Below are positions 24,526 through 32,897 of a stretch of DNA of 64,000 nt, piece after piece. The notes beneath the pieces were generated by a model that worked only from the letters and a program-made list of their open reading frames with translations, made no database searches and was not told the origin of the DNA. The stretch covers positions 1-64,000 of the forward strand of contig CAKTZR010000016.1 in the NCBI GenBank assembly GCA_934636105.1. Reading direction: 5' to 3'. Source of the DNA: an uncultured Clostridia bacterium. Lineage in GTDB: Bacteria; Bacillota; Clostridia; Christensenellales; Aristaeellaceae. Made by a program: the position numbers and the translations under genes. Position 1 is the stretch's first letter, and every line of letters starts with the position of its first letter.

Positions 24526-25414
24526 CGTACCTTGGCACGCCGAACGAAAAGAAAACATGGCTCAAATCCTCGCGCCGCGCGGCCTCAAAAACGCGCGGCG
24601 TGAGCTGCTTGGCAAGCGTTTGGCACAGAAGCCGCGCGTCGGCGCGGTTGGGGATAAGCATCTGCGCCAGAGGAATGGCGGCGCGGTCAAACAGGCGCGC
24701 CAATTCGCCCTGCGTCCTGCCCGCAAACGTCGCCAGCAGCGCCGAATGGTCGTCGCCGGAGACATGCAGCCTGCGCGGCGGCTTGCCCAGCAGCGTGAGC
24801 GCCATCGCGTTTTCCAGCACAGGGGTCAGCAGATTGCAGACCAGCGCGCGCCAGCGGGCGCTTACGCCGTCCAGCAACGCCAGCACGCGGTGAACGGGGA
24901 AGCAGCTCAGCAGCTCACCCTCCAGCTCCAGCCTTTGCAGGTAGCAGAGCGCGTAGTCCACGCCCATCAGCGATTCCGAAACGGGCAGGCAGAGCTGGTA
25001 GTCGATGTCGCCGGGGACGCGATGCGCGAAGAAAACCGCGTCATACCGTTTCAGCCCTTCGAGCAGGGAAGAAAGCGTCGTGCGCAGGGCGATGCAGCCG
25101 AAGTCATCCGTGTGCAGGCAGCGGGAGGAAGCCAGCGAAAGCGCCGCGTCGCGCTTTTGCAGCAGCCGGGCCTGCGCCTGCGCGTAACAGGCGAAGAGAT
25201 CCCGGCCGACAAGCGGAGAAAAGGTTTCGGGCCGGGTTGGATCGACGGCAAGCGTGTAGAGGATGGAGACGAGCAGCTCATCCATCGTCTCCTTGGGCAG
25301 GCTGCCGCTTGAGCCCTGCGTATAGCGTCCGGCCTGCTCGGCCAGCAGCGCCATCAGGCTGTCATAAAGCGCGTCGCTTTGCGCGGCCGAGAGCGTGGAC
25401 ATGGGTTTATTCAT
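24503..25414 (-). CDS. DUF6179-family protein of unknown function
   Basis: This 303-residue, mostly helical soluble protein has no membrane segment, signal peptide or recognised catalytic motif. It begins MNKPMSTLSAAQSDALYDSL with AGGAGG 6 nt upstream; longer in-frame extensions run into the preceding gene. Repeated LL/AL-rich helices suggest an all-alpha fold. From memory it matches the pattern of DUF6179 proteins, which occur beside DUF6323 genes in Clostridia. Its start overlaps the DUF6323 gene by 8 bp, so the two are translationally coupled and probably act together. Its tail overlaps priA. Confidence 0.6.
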   Translation of the reverse strand: MNKPMSTLSAAQSDALYDSLMALLAEQAGRYTQGSSGSLPKETMDELLVSILYTLAVDPTRPETFSPLVGRDLFACYAQAQARLLQKRDAALSLASSRCLHTDDFGCIALRTTLSSLLEGLKRYDAVFFAHRVPGDIDYQLCLPVSESLMGVDYALCYLQRLELEGELLSCFPVHRVLALLDGVSARWRALVCNLLTPVLENAMALTLLGKPPRRLHVSGDDHSALLATFAGRTQGELARLFDRAAIPLAQMLIPNRADARLLCQTLAKQLTPRVFEAARREDLSHVFFSFGVPRYVTSCSKG

Positions 25415-25826
25415 GATGATCCTCCTTGGTGAGCAGAGCGAAAAAGTCCCTGGCGCGGCAGTTGGCCAGCGCGTCCAGCGAGCCGCCGCATGGGCCGTCA
25501 AGCATTCTGCGCATGGAAACAAGCAGCGCGTCGTCTGCTATCGCGTCGCGCGTTTCGAATTTGAACGCGTAAAACAGCTCGGTCAGCCGGGCCAGCGCCT
25601 CCGCCCAATCTTCGGCGAGGATATAGGGAGAATCGGCGAACGCGGCAATCAGCTTGGGCAGAATGCCGCCGGCAAAATCGACGCGTCCCAGATCGAGGAG
25701 CGTCTGCTCCTGATGCACAAGCAGCAGTTCGGCCTGCGCGCTTGTGAGCGGAAGTCCCGCGCGGCGGGAGAGGGCTGCGAGTGTCTGCGGCGCGGCGGCG
25801 TGAAAAACGGGGGTTAAATCCGGCAT
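25407..25826 (-). CDS. DUF6323-family protein of unknown function
   Basis: This 139-residue, acidic, helical protein starts MPDLTPVFHAA with GAGGTG 6 nt upstream. Segments GLPLTSAQAELLLVHQEQTL, LDLGRVDFAGGILPKLIAAF, SPYILAEDWAEALARLTELFYAFK and MLDGPCGGSLDAL fit the DUF6323 family as I recall it. No catalytic motif is obvious. It is the first gene of the two-gene operon with DUF6179, inserted between priA and def on the opposite strand. Confidence 0.65.
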   Translation of the reverse strand: MPDLTPVFHAAAPQTLAALSRRAGLPLTSAQAELLLVHQEQTLLDLGRVDFAGGILPKLIAAFADSPYILAEDWAEALARLTELFYAFKFETRDAIADDALLVSMRRMLDGPCGGSLDALANCRARDFFALLTKEDHHE

Positions 25827-25876
25827 GAAAATCACCTCGTTTGTTTCTTACACCCGCGCGGAAAAAAGAACCAGAC

Positions 25877-25905
25877 TTGACTTTTTGACCGTTTTGTGGT
25901 AATAT
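25877..25905 (+). promoter_or_regulatory. promoter of a short transcript upstream of def
   Basis: TTGACT (25877-25882), 17-nt spacer, TAATAT (25900-25905). No start codon and reading frame follow before the terminator at 25931. Confidence 0.65.
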
Positions 25906-25911
25906 AACAAT

Positions 25912-25960
25912 CACAAAAGCAAAAGATTTTCGCCCCGGCGCGCGCCGAGGGCGTTTTTTT
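25912..25960 (+). ncRNA. candidate ~50-nt small RNA or terminated leader
   Basis: Between a good promoter and a GC-rich terminator there is only about 20 nt of A-rich sequence and the hairpin. It could be a stable small RNA, or the attenuated leader of def-fmt. No known family is recognised. Its promoter lies within the upstream region of the divergent DUF6323 gene. Confidence 0.35.
25931..25960 (+). terminator. terminator upstream of def
   Basis: Nested stem CGCCC/GGGCG plus CGGCG/CGCCG, followed by seven T residues. Confidence 0.75.
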
Positions 25961-25973
25961 ACGCGCGCAGCCC

Positions 25974-26002
25974 TTCCATTTTGCGTGAATTTGCTTTATA
26001 AT
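25974..26002 (+). promoter_or_regulatory. promoter of def
   Basis: TATAAT (25997-26002) with TTCCAT (25974-25979) 17 nt upstream. The -10 is perfect and the -35 weak. Confidence 0.55.
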
Positions 26003-26085
26003 GAAAAGGATGATGGGTTAATGTGTCCATTCCTGCTTAACCGGGCGGGAGGGACGGAGACGAATCAAAGGAGAGACGATTTTCC

Positions 26086-26565
26086 ATGGCGCTTCGCAAG
26101 ATTATCTGCATTGAGGACGAGCTGCTTCGCAAAAAGAGCCGTCCGGTTGAAAAGTTTGACGAGAAGCTGCACAAGCTGCTTGACGATATGGCCGAAACCA
26201 TGTACAACGCCAACGGCGTGGGTCTGGCCGCGCCGCAGGTGGCGGTGCTGCGCCGCGTGGTCGTGATGGATTGCGGCGACGGGCTGATCGAGATGGTCAA
26301 CCCGGAAATTTTGGAAACCGAGGGCGAGCAGGACGGGCCGGAGGGCTGTCTTTCCGTGCCGGGCCGCCGTGGCATGGTCAAGCGCCCGATGAAGGTGCGC
26401 GCCAAATTTCAGGATCGCAACGGCGAATGGTACGAGATCGAGGCCGAGGAGCTGCTGGCCCGCTGCATCATGCACGAGACGGATCACCTCAACGGCCAGC
26501 TGTATGTGGATATCATGTCCCGCGAGCTGTTTGACGAGGACGACGGAGAGGATACGGAGGAATAA
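26086..26565 (+). CDS. def: peptide deformylase
   Basis: This 159-residue metalloenzyme removes the formyl group from nascent N-terminal Met. All three motifs are intact: GVGLAAPQ (45-52), EGCLS and the metal-binding HETDH (HExxH) in RCIMHETDHLNG. The ribosome binding site is AAAGGAGAG. It is first in the def-fmt-rsmB-rlmN-prpC-prkC-rsgA-rpe-thiN-trmK run and is separated from fmt by 3 bp. Confidence 0.97.
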   Translation: MALRKIICIEDELLRKKSRPVEKFDEKLHKLLDDMAETMYNANGVGLAAPQVAVLRRVVVMDCGDGLIEMVNPEILETEGEQDGPEGCLSVPGRRGMVKRPMKVRAKFQDRNGEWYEIEAEELLARCIMHETDHLNGQLYVDIMSRELFDEDDGEDTEE

Positions 26566-26568
26566 CGC

Positions 26569-27507
26569 GTGAGAATCGTGTTCATGGGCACGCCGGATTT
26601 TGCCGTGCCGTCCCTGCGTGCGCTGATCGACAACGGCTATGACGTGGTCGGCGTGTTCTGCCAGCCGGACAGACCGAAGGGACGCGGGCACAAGCTCGCC
26701 GCCTGCCCGGTGAAGGAAACGGCCATTGCGGCGGGGATTCCCGTCTTTCAGCCGGAACGCATCAAGCGCGCGGAGGGCGTGGAAGCGCTTCGCGGCCTTG
26801 CGCCCGACCTGTGCGTGACGGCGGCGTTCGGCCAGCTGCTCTCGCAGGAGATTCTGGATATTCCCAAGCTGGGAACGATCAACGTCCATGCGTCGCTGCT
26901 GCCGCGCCACCGGGGCAGCGCGCCGATCAACTGGTGCGTGATGATGGGCGAAACCGTCACGGGCATCACGACGATGTACACCGACATCGGCATGGATACG
27001 GGCGACATGCTTTTAAAGGCGGAAACGCCCATCGGCGAAACCGAGACGGCGGGCGAATTGAGCGACAGGCTCTCCGAATTGGGCGCAGAGCTGCTCATCA
27101 AAACCCTGCGCGAACTGGAAGCGGGGGCGCTCAAGCGCATTCCGCAGAATCCGGACGAGGCCACCTACGAGCCGAAGCTCGACAAGGAAACCGGCCGCAT
27201 CGACTGGAGCAGGACCGCGCGCGAAATCGACTGTCTGGTGCGCGGGGCAACGCCGTGGCCGGGCGCGTTCACCACGGCGGCGGACGGAAACATCAAAATT
27301 TTCAGCGTGAAACCGCTTCACAAGGGCCCTAGCGGCGCGCCCGGCGAAATCATTGCCGCCGACGCGAAAGGCGGGCTGGTCGTCGCCTGCGGGGATGACG
27401 ACGTGGAGCTTGAAACCATCCAGATGCCCGGCGCAAAGCGCATGAATGCGAAGGATTATCTGCGCGGGCACGACATGCAGACAGGAACCTGTCTGGGAAA
27501 GGCGTAA
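26569..27507 (+). CDS. fmt: methionyl-tRNA formyltransferase
   Basis: This 312-residue enzyme formylates initiator Met-tRNA using 10-formyl-tetrahydrofolate, the counterpart of deformylase encoded just upstream. Motifs are MRIVFMGTPDFAVPSL, the catalytic SLLPRHRGSAPI with TINVH before it, and the C-terminal tRNA-binding OB domain (about 205-305). A GTG at 26569 is the start, using the GGAGG at the end of def. Confidence 0.96.
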   Translation: MRIVFMGTPDFAVPSLRALIDNGYDVVGVFCQPDRPKGRGHKLAACPVKETAIAAGIPVFQPERIKRAEGVEALRGLAPDLCVTAAFGQLLSQEILDIPKLGTINVHASLLPRHRGSAPINWCVMMGETVTGITTMYTDIGMDTGDMLLKAETPIGETETAGELSDRLSELGAELLIKTLRELEAGALKRIPQNPDEATYEPKLDKETGRIDWSRTAREIDCLVRGATPWPGAFTTAADGNIKIFSVKPLHKGPSGAPGEIIAADAKGGLVVACGDDDVELETIQMPGAKRMNAKDYLRGHDMQTGTCLGKA

Positions 27508-27510
27508 TCA

Positions 27511-29235
27511 ATGGCAGACAACAGAGGGCGCGACGGCGGTTTCCGCGGCGCAAATCGAAATACGGATAGAAAGCCGCGCGGCGACAGACCCGTGTCCGGC
27601 GAAAAGAAATTCGGCGAGCGCAAGTTCGGCGAGAAGAAGCCCTACGGCGCGCGGGGGGATAAGCCGTCCTTCGGCGAAAAGAAGTTCGGGGACAAGAAGC
27701 CCTACGGCGAGCGTAAGTTTGGAGACAAGCCTGCGTTTGGCGGCGAACGCAAATTCGGCGATAAAAAGCCTTACGGTGAGCGCAGATTTGGGGATAAGCC
27801 CGCGTTCGGCGAGAAGCGCGGCGACAAGCCGTCTTTCGGCAATCGCAGGCCCGGCTTCGGCGCGCCGCATGCGGAGCGCAAGCCGCGCCCGGTGAACCTC
27901 GCGCCGCGCCGCGTGGCGCTGGAAACGCTGCTGGACGTGAGCCGCTCGGATGCGTATGCGTCGCTGGCGCTGGACAAGCGGCTGGCGCAGGCCAATCTGC
28001 CGCGCCGCGACCGCGCGTTTGTGACCCAGCTGGTTTACGGCACGCTGGAAAACCGCATGACGCTCGACTGGCGCATCGATCAGTTCCTCGAGGGCAATAA
28101 GGAAATCGATCAGACCGTGCGCGAGATTCTGCGCATGGGCGCATATCAGCTGTTCTACCTCGACCGCGTGCCGGATATGGCGGCGGTGGATGAATCCGTC
28201 AGCCTGACCCGCGCAATGGGGCTGGAGGCGCTGACCGGGCTGGTCAACGGCGTGCTGCGCAACATGATCCGCGGCAAGAACGACGTGGTCTGGCCAAAAC
28301 CGCAGGAGGACGCGGTGAAGTACCTTTCCGTCATGTTCAGCGCGCCGGAGACGCTCTGCCGGATGCTGGTGGACGCTTACGGCGAGCACGACGCGATGGA
28401 AATCCTGCGCTACCGCCCGAAGGACCGCAGCGTGACGGTTCGCGTGAACTATCTGCGCTGCGATGACGCGCGCCTGCGCAGCCTCTTTGCCGACGACGAG
28501 TTGGAGTTTGACCCGGGCATTCTGCCGGGCGTGTATAAGGTGCACAGCGCGGGCGACATGACCCGCATGCGCGCTTTCCAGAACGGCCTGTTCACGATTC
28601 AGGGCGAAAGCTCCGTGCTGGCCGCGCGCATGGTCGGCGCGAAGCCGGGTCAGACCGTGCTGGATGCGTGCGCCGCGCCGGGCGGCAAGACGGCCGTGAT
28701 GAGCGAAATGATGGGCGACACGGGCCGCGTTTACGCGTGGGATACGCACGCGCACCGCGTCGAGCTGATTCGCGGCACGATGAACCGCCTGAAGCTGGAA
28801 AACGTGCGCCCGGCGGTCAAGGACGCTTCCGTTCCGCGCGAGGACATGGCCATGACGCTGGATGCGGCGCTGGTGGACGCGCCCTGCTCCGGCACGGGCG
28901 TGATGAACGAAAAGCCGGACGTGAAATACCGCGTGACGGAGGAGGGCGTGCAGGCGCTCTGCCGCACGCAGAAGGATATCCTCGACGCGGTGGCCCCGAT
29001 GGTGAAGGTGGGCGGCACGCTGGTGTATTCCACCTGCTCCATTCTGCCGCAGGAGAACGAGGAGCAGATCAGGGCGTTCCTGGAGCGCCATCCCGAATAT
29101 GAAATTCAGCCGATGGGCGCGGAACTGCCGGAGAAGCTGGCGGCGCATGAAAACGTCTACGGCCTGCAAATGTTCGCGCACAGGGACGGCACGGACGGCT
29201 TCTACGTCTGCCGCATGCGCAGGGTGAAGGCGTGA
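27511..29235 (+). CDS. rsmB: 16S rRNA m5C967 methyltransferase RsmB with repetitive N-terminal extension
   Basis: This 574-residue protein has a conventional RsmB core from about residue 128: a NusB-like RNA-binding domain (VALETLLDVSRSDAYASLALDK) followed by an SAM-dependent methyltransferase domain with LDACAAPGGKT, VDAPCSGTG and the nucleophile motif YSTCSILPQENE. The first ~127 residues are a highly charged repeat of units like KKFGDKKPYGER and KFGDKPAFG, absent from typical 430-450 residue RsmB. This tract is probably disordered and could bind RNA. The start codon lies 3 bp after fmt. Confidence 0.93.
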   Translation: MADNRGRDGGFRGANRNTDRKPRGDRPVSGEKKFGERKFGEKKPYGARGDKPSFGEKKFGDKKPYGERKFGDKPAFGGERKFGDKKPYGERRFGDKPAFGEKRGDKPSFGNRRPGFGAPHAERKPRPVNLAPRRVALETLLDVSRSDAYASLALDKRLAQANLPRRDRAFVTQLVYGTLENRMTLDWRIDQFLEGNKEIDQTVREILRMGAYQLFYLDRVPDMAAVDESVSLTRAMGLEALTGLVNGVLRNMIRGKNDVVWPKPQEDAVKYLSVMFSAPETLCRMLVDAYGEHDAMEILRYRPKDRSVTVRVNYLRCDDARLRSLFADDELEFDPGILPGVYKVHSAGDMTRMRAFQNGLFTIQGESSVLAARMVGAKPGQTVLDACAAPGGKTAVMSEMMGDTGRVYAWDTHAHRVELIRGTMNRLKLENVRPAVKDASVPREDMAMTLDAALVDAPCSGTGVMNEKPDVKYRVTEEGVQALCRTQKDILDAVAPMVKVGGTLVYSTCSILPQENEEQIRAFLERHPEYEIQPMGAELPEKLAAHENVYGLQMFAHRDGTDGFYVCRMRRVKA

Positions 29236-30302
29236 TGATCGGGATGGACAAGACGCAGCTGCTGGGCATGACCCCGGACGAGCTGGCGGCGTATTTCAAG
29301 CAGCTGGGCCAGCCCGCGTTCCGCGCGAAGCAGGTGTTTTCGTGGCTGCATCAGGGCGCAGACTTCGAGCAGATGAGCAATCTGCCCAAGGCGCTTCGCG
29401 AAACGCTTGCGGAAACCTGCGTGGCGAACCCGGTCGCGGTGCTGGAAACGATTGAATCCAAACTCGACGGCACGATCAAGCTGCTGTATCGCCTGCCGGA
29501 CGGCAACGTCATCGAGGGCGTGCTGATGCGCTATAAATACGGCAACACGCTCTGCCTGTCCACGCAGGTGGGCTGCCGGATGGGCTGCGCGTTCTGCGCG
29601 TCCACGCTGGACGGCTGCGCGCGAAGCCTGACCCCGGCGGAGATGCTGGGGCAGATCGTCTGTGCAAACGGCGTGCTTGCGCCGCAGGGGCAGAAAGTCG
29701 GCAACATCGTGCTGATGGGCAGCGGCGAACCGCTGGATAATTATGACAACGTGGTGAAGTTCCTGCGGATTCTGCGGATGGAGGGCGGTTTGTGCATCGG
29801 CATGCGCAGCGTGTCCCTTTCGACCTGCGGGCTGGTGGAAAACATGCGCCGCTTTGCGGAGGAGGATCTGCCGGTGACGCTGTCGCTGTCGCTGCACGCG
29901 CCCAACGACGAGGTGCGCAGAAAGCTGATGCCCGTCGCACGCAAATACAGCATGGACGACGTGCTTTCCGCCTGCCGCAACTACATTGAAAAGACGGGAC
30001 GGCGCGTGATTTTTGAATACGCGCTGGTTCACGGCGTGAACGCCGACCCGGCGCAGGCCGTCGAGCTGGCGGGCAGGCTGCGCGGCATGCAGTGCCACGT
30101 CAACCTGATCCCGCTCAACAGCGTGCCGGAGCGCGGCTTGACGGGCGTGACCGAGCGCGAGGTGGATGCGTTCAAGCATGCGCTGGAGCAGAAAGGCATT
30201 TCCGTGACCCGCCGCCGCGAGATGGGCGACGACATCGAGGGCGCATGCGGCCAGCTCCGCCGGCGCTATATCCAGGACAACAATTTGAACACCGAAAACT
30301 GA
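29235..30302 (+). CDS. rlmN: dual-specificity 23S rRNA / tRNA m2A methyltransferase RlmN
   Basis: This 355-residue radical SAM enzyme methylates C2 of A2503 in 23S rRNA and A37 in tRNA. The CxxxCxxC cluster motif is CRMGCAFC, followed by LMGSGEPLDNYDNV and HAPNDEVR. A C-terminal Cys in IEGACGQLRR is the likely methyl-accepting residue. The ATG at 29235 overlaps the rsmB stop (TGATG); a GTG one codon earlier or the ATG at 29244 are possible alternatives. Confidence 0.95.
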   Translation: MIGMDKTQLLGMTPDELAAYFKQLGQPAFRAKQVFSWLHQGADFEQMSNLPKALRETLAETCVANPVAVLETIESKLDGTIKLLYRLPDGNVIEGVLMRYKYGNTLCLSTQVGCRMGCAFCASTLDGCARSLTPAEMLGQIVCANGVLAPQGQKVGNIVLMGSGEPLDNYDNVVKFLRILRMEGGLCIGMRSVSLSTCGLVENMRRFAEEDLPVTLSLSLHAPNDEVRRKLMPVARKYSMDDVLSACRNYIEKTGRRVIFEYALVHGVNADPAQAVELAGRLRGMQCHVNLIPLNSVPERGLTGVTEREVDAFKHALEQKGISVTRRREMGDDIEGACGQLRRRYIQDNNLNTEN

Positions 30303-30321
30303 CAGCGGGGAGTGAAGCGGC

Positions 30322-31053
30322 GTGGCGGCGACGATGCGCACCGATATCGGCAAAAAACGCAAACAGAATGAGGATGCGGCCTGGTTTGACGAGAAGCGCG
30401 GCGTTTTTGTCGTTGCGGACGGCATGGGCGGCCATCTGGCGGGCGAAGTGGCCAGCGGAATGGCGATTGACGCGGTGCGCAAAATGGCGGCGCGGCACAA
30501 AAAGCCCTCGATCGACCTGCTGAAAAAGACGGTGCTCGGCGCGCACGAGCGGATTTATCTGCATGCGCAGGGGCATGCCGAATGCGCGGGCATGGGCACG
30601 ACGCTTTCGATGATGTGGCGCGGCGGCGGCTATATGTATATCGCGCACGTCGGCGACAGCCGGATTTACCGACTGCGGGATGGGCGCATGCAGCAGATCA
30701 CGCAGGATCACTCGCTGGTGGGCGAATTGGTCCGCGCGGGCATTCTGACCCCGGAGGAGGCCAGAACCCATCCGCGGCGCAACATCATTACCCGCGCGCT
30801 CGGCACGGAGGGGGACAACACCCCGGATCTGCTTGCGGCGGATATCAAGCCCGGCGACCGTTTCCTGCTCTGCACGGACGGGCTGACGGGCATGGTGCGC
30901 GACGACGACATCGAAAAAACGCTCCTTGACAGCAAAACTATCGACCAGGCGGCCAATCGCTTAATCGAGATGGCGCTGGACGCGGGCGGCAGCGACAATG
31001 TGACGCTGATTCTCTGCACCGGCGAGGAGGGCAAACCGTGGAGACGAGACTGA
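30322..31053 (+). CDS. prpC: PP2C-type Ser/Thr phosphatase PrpC
   Basis: This 243-residue PPM-family phosphatase reverses phosphorylation by PrkC. The metal-binding motifs are present: RKQNEDA, VVADGMGGH, AHVGDSRIYR, LCTDGLTGMV and GSDNVTLIL. There is no membrane segment. The GTG start at 30322 follows GGGGAG. The 3' end overlaps prkC by 16 bp, so the pair is coupled, as in Bacillus. Confidence 0.95.
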   Translation: MAATMRTDIGKKRKQNEDAAWFDEKRGVFVVADGMGGHLAGEVASGMAIDAVRKMAARHKKPSIDLLKKTVLGAHERIYLHAQGHAECAGMGTTLSMMWRGGGYMYIAHVGDSRIYRLRDGRMQQITQDHSLVGELVRAGILTPEEARTHPRRNIITRALGTEGDNTPDLLAADIKPGDRFLLCTDGLTGMVRDDDIEKTLLDSKTIDQAANRLIEMALDAGGSDNVTLILCTGEEGKPWRRD

Positions 31054-32888
31054 TCGGCAAAATCATCAGCCGCCGTTTCCGCGTGGAGGATATCATCGGC
31101 CGGGGCGGCATGGCGATTGTGTATCGCGCGTTTGACCTCAAGACGCATCAGACCGTTGCGATCAAGGTGCTGCGCGAGGAATACGCGGAGGATCCCGAAT
31201 ACAAAGAGCGGTTCAGGCGGGAGGGCGAGGTCTGCCGAAAGCTGAGCCACCCGAACGTCGTGAATCTGATCGACGCGGGCGAGGTCGGCGACGTATCGTA
31301 TCTGGCGATGGAATACGTGGACGGACAGACGCTCAAGGAACTGATTCACCAGACCGGCGGCATTGCGCAGGAAGACGCGGTGCGCTTCACGCTGCAAATT
31401 CTCGCGGCGCTTGGGCATGCGCATCAGCGCGGCATCGTCCACAGGGATGTGAAGCCGCAGAACGTGATGGTTTCCCGCGCGGGCCAGGTGAAGGTCGGCG
31501 ATTTCGGCATCGCGGGCATGGCGGATACCAAAACCCTGACGACCGACGGCAACGTGATGGGCTCGGTGCATTATTTTTCCCCGGAACAGGCCAAGGGCAT
31601 GAAAGCGACGGCGGCCAGCGACCTGTATTCCGTCGGCGTGATTCTCTACGAAATGCTCTGCGGCCATGTGCCATTTGAGGGGGAGACGGCGGTTTCGGTC
31701 GCGATGATGCACCTGATGGAACCGCCCAAGCCCATCGAGGAACAGGCGAAAGTCAGTCCCGCCGTGGCGATGATCGTGAATAAGGCGCTGAAAAAGCTGC
31801 CGCAGGAGCGATACCAGAGCGCGGACGCGATGGCACGCGATCTGCGGCGGGCGCTCCGCCATCCGGACGGCGAGTTCATGGAGCAGCATCATCCGGCGAT
31901 TCTGGAGGAATCCCGCGAGGTGGCCGAAAAAATCCGCAGAAAGAAAGAATCCCGCAGCATGCCCGCCCGGCTGCTGACGCTGTTTGTGCTGCTGGTGCTG
32001 ATTGCGCTGATCGGCGTGGCGGGTATCCGGCTGTATCGAACGATGTTCGTCACCGTTCGAACGCCCGATTTGACGGGGCTGGACGAAGCGACGGCCCAGC
32101 GCATGATTGCCAACGCGGGGCTGACGCTGGAACTGGAATATGCGTACAGCGACGCGACCGAAGGCTATATTTTCGACCAGAATCCCAAGGCAAACGAGGA
32201 AGTCGGCCGAGGCGGCGCCGTGACGGCGATGATTTCCAAGGGCACCGGGCTTTTGCTCGTGCCGAGGCTGGCGGGCATGACGCAGACGGACGCGGAAAGT
32301 GTGCTGGCGACGCAGGGGCTGTCGCTGGGCTATGTGGAAATCGTGCCGAGCGAAAAGCTGCGCGGCGTGGTGCTCTCGCAAAACCCGGAAGCGGGGACGA
32401 ACGCCGAACCGGGCGCGGCGGTTTCGCTGACGGTTTCTGGCGGGCGGGTCGTCGTGCCGGAACTGGTTGGCCAGCGCGAGGAGGAAGCCGTTGAGCGCAT
32501 GACCTCCGTCGGGCTGACCTGCGGCGAAATCGGCTATCAAAACGTCGATACCGCCAGACAGGACGGCGTGGTGCTGACGCAGTCCATCGACAAATTCACC
32601 GAGGTGCTGCCCGGCAGCGTGGTGAACATGACCGTCGGCCGATACGACAGGCGGCGCTATACAGCCAACGTCACCGTTTCGGTGGAGGTGCCGGAGGAGG
32701 GCGTGACCGTCCGCGTGACGCTGGTGGATGAAAACGGGCAGGAAAACGACATGTATGCCGCCAAGCACACCGAAGTCGGGCCGCTTGAGCTGCATGTGAC
32801 GCTGCGAAGCGAAACCAGTGGCGTGCGCACCTGGCGGCTCTATCTGGATGGAAACTTCAAGAGCGAAGCGACGGCTGTTTTGCAGTAA
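31038..32888 (+). CDS. prkC: PASTA-domain Ser/Thr protein kinase PrkC
   Basis: This 616-residue membrane kinase senses muropeptides or lipid II. The kinase domain (about 1-270) has GRGGMAIVYRA, AIKVL, HRDVKPQN, GDFGIAG and SPEQAKG. A single helix at about 310-332 is followed by three PASTA domains (about 340-405, 405-470 and 470-540, each with a VP/TPxLxG opening). A final ~75-residue beta-rich domain ends in TWRLYLDGNFKSEA. Activity is likely balanced by PrpC encoded immediately upstream. Confidence 0.95.
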   Translation: METRLIGKIISRRFRVEDIIGRGGMAIVYRAFDLKTHQTVAIKVLREEYAEDPEYKERFRREGEVCRKLSHPNVVNLIDAGEVGDVSYLAMEYVDGQTLKELIHQTGGIAQEDAVRFTLQILAALGHAHQRGIVHRDVKPQNVMVSRAGQVKVGDFGIAGMADTKTLTTDGNVMGSVHYFSPEQAKGMKATAASDLYSVGVILYEMLCGHVPFEGETAVSVAMMHLMEPPKPIEEQAKVSPAVAMIVNKALKKLPQERYQSADAMARDLRRALRHPDGEFMEQHHPAILEESREVAEKIRRKKESRSMPARLLTLFVLLVLIALIGVAGIRLYRTMFVTVRTPDLTGLDEATAQRMIANAGLTLELEYAYSDATEGYIFDQNPKANEEVGRGGAVTAMISKGTGLLLVPRLAGMTQTDAESVLATQGLSLGYVEIVPSEKLRGVVLSQNPEAGTNAEPGAAVSLTVSGGRVVVPELVGQREEEAVERMTSVGLTCGEIGYQNVDTARQDGVVLTQSIDKFTEVLPGSVVNMTVGRYDRRRYTANVTVSVEVPEEGVTVRVTLVDENGQENDMYAAKHTEVGPLELHVTLRSETSGVRTWRLYLDGNFKSEATAVLQ

Positions 32889-32897
32889 AGGAGAACT

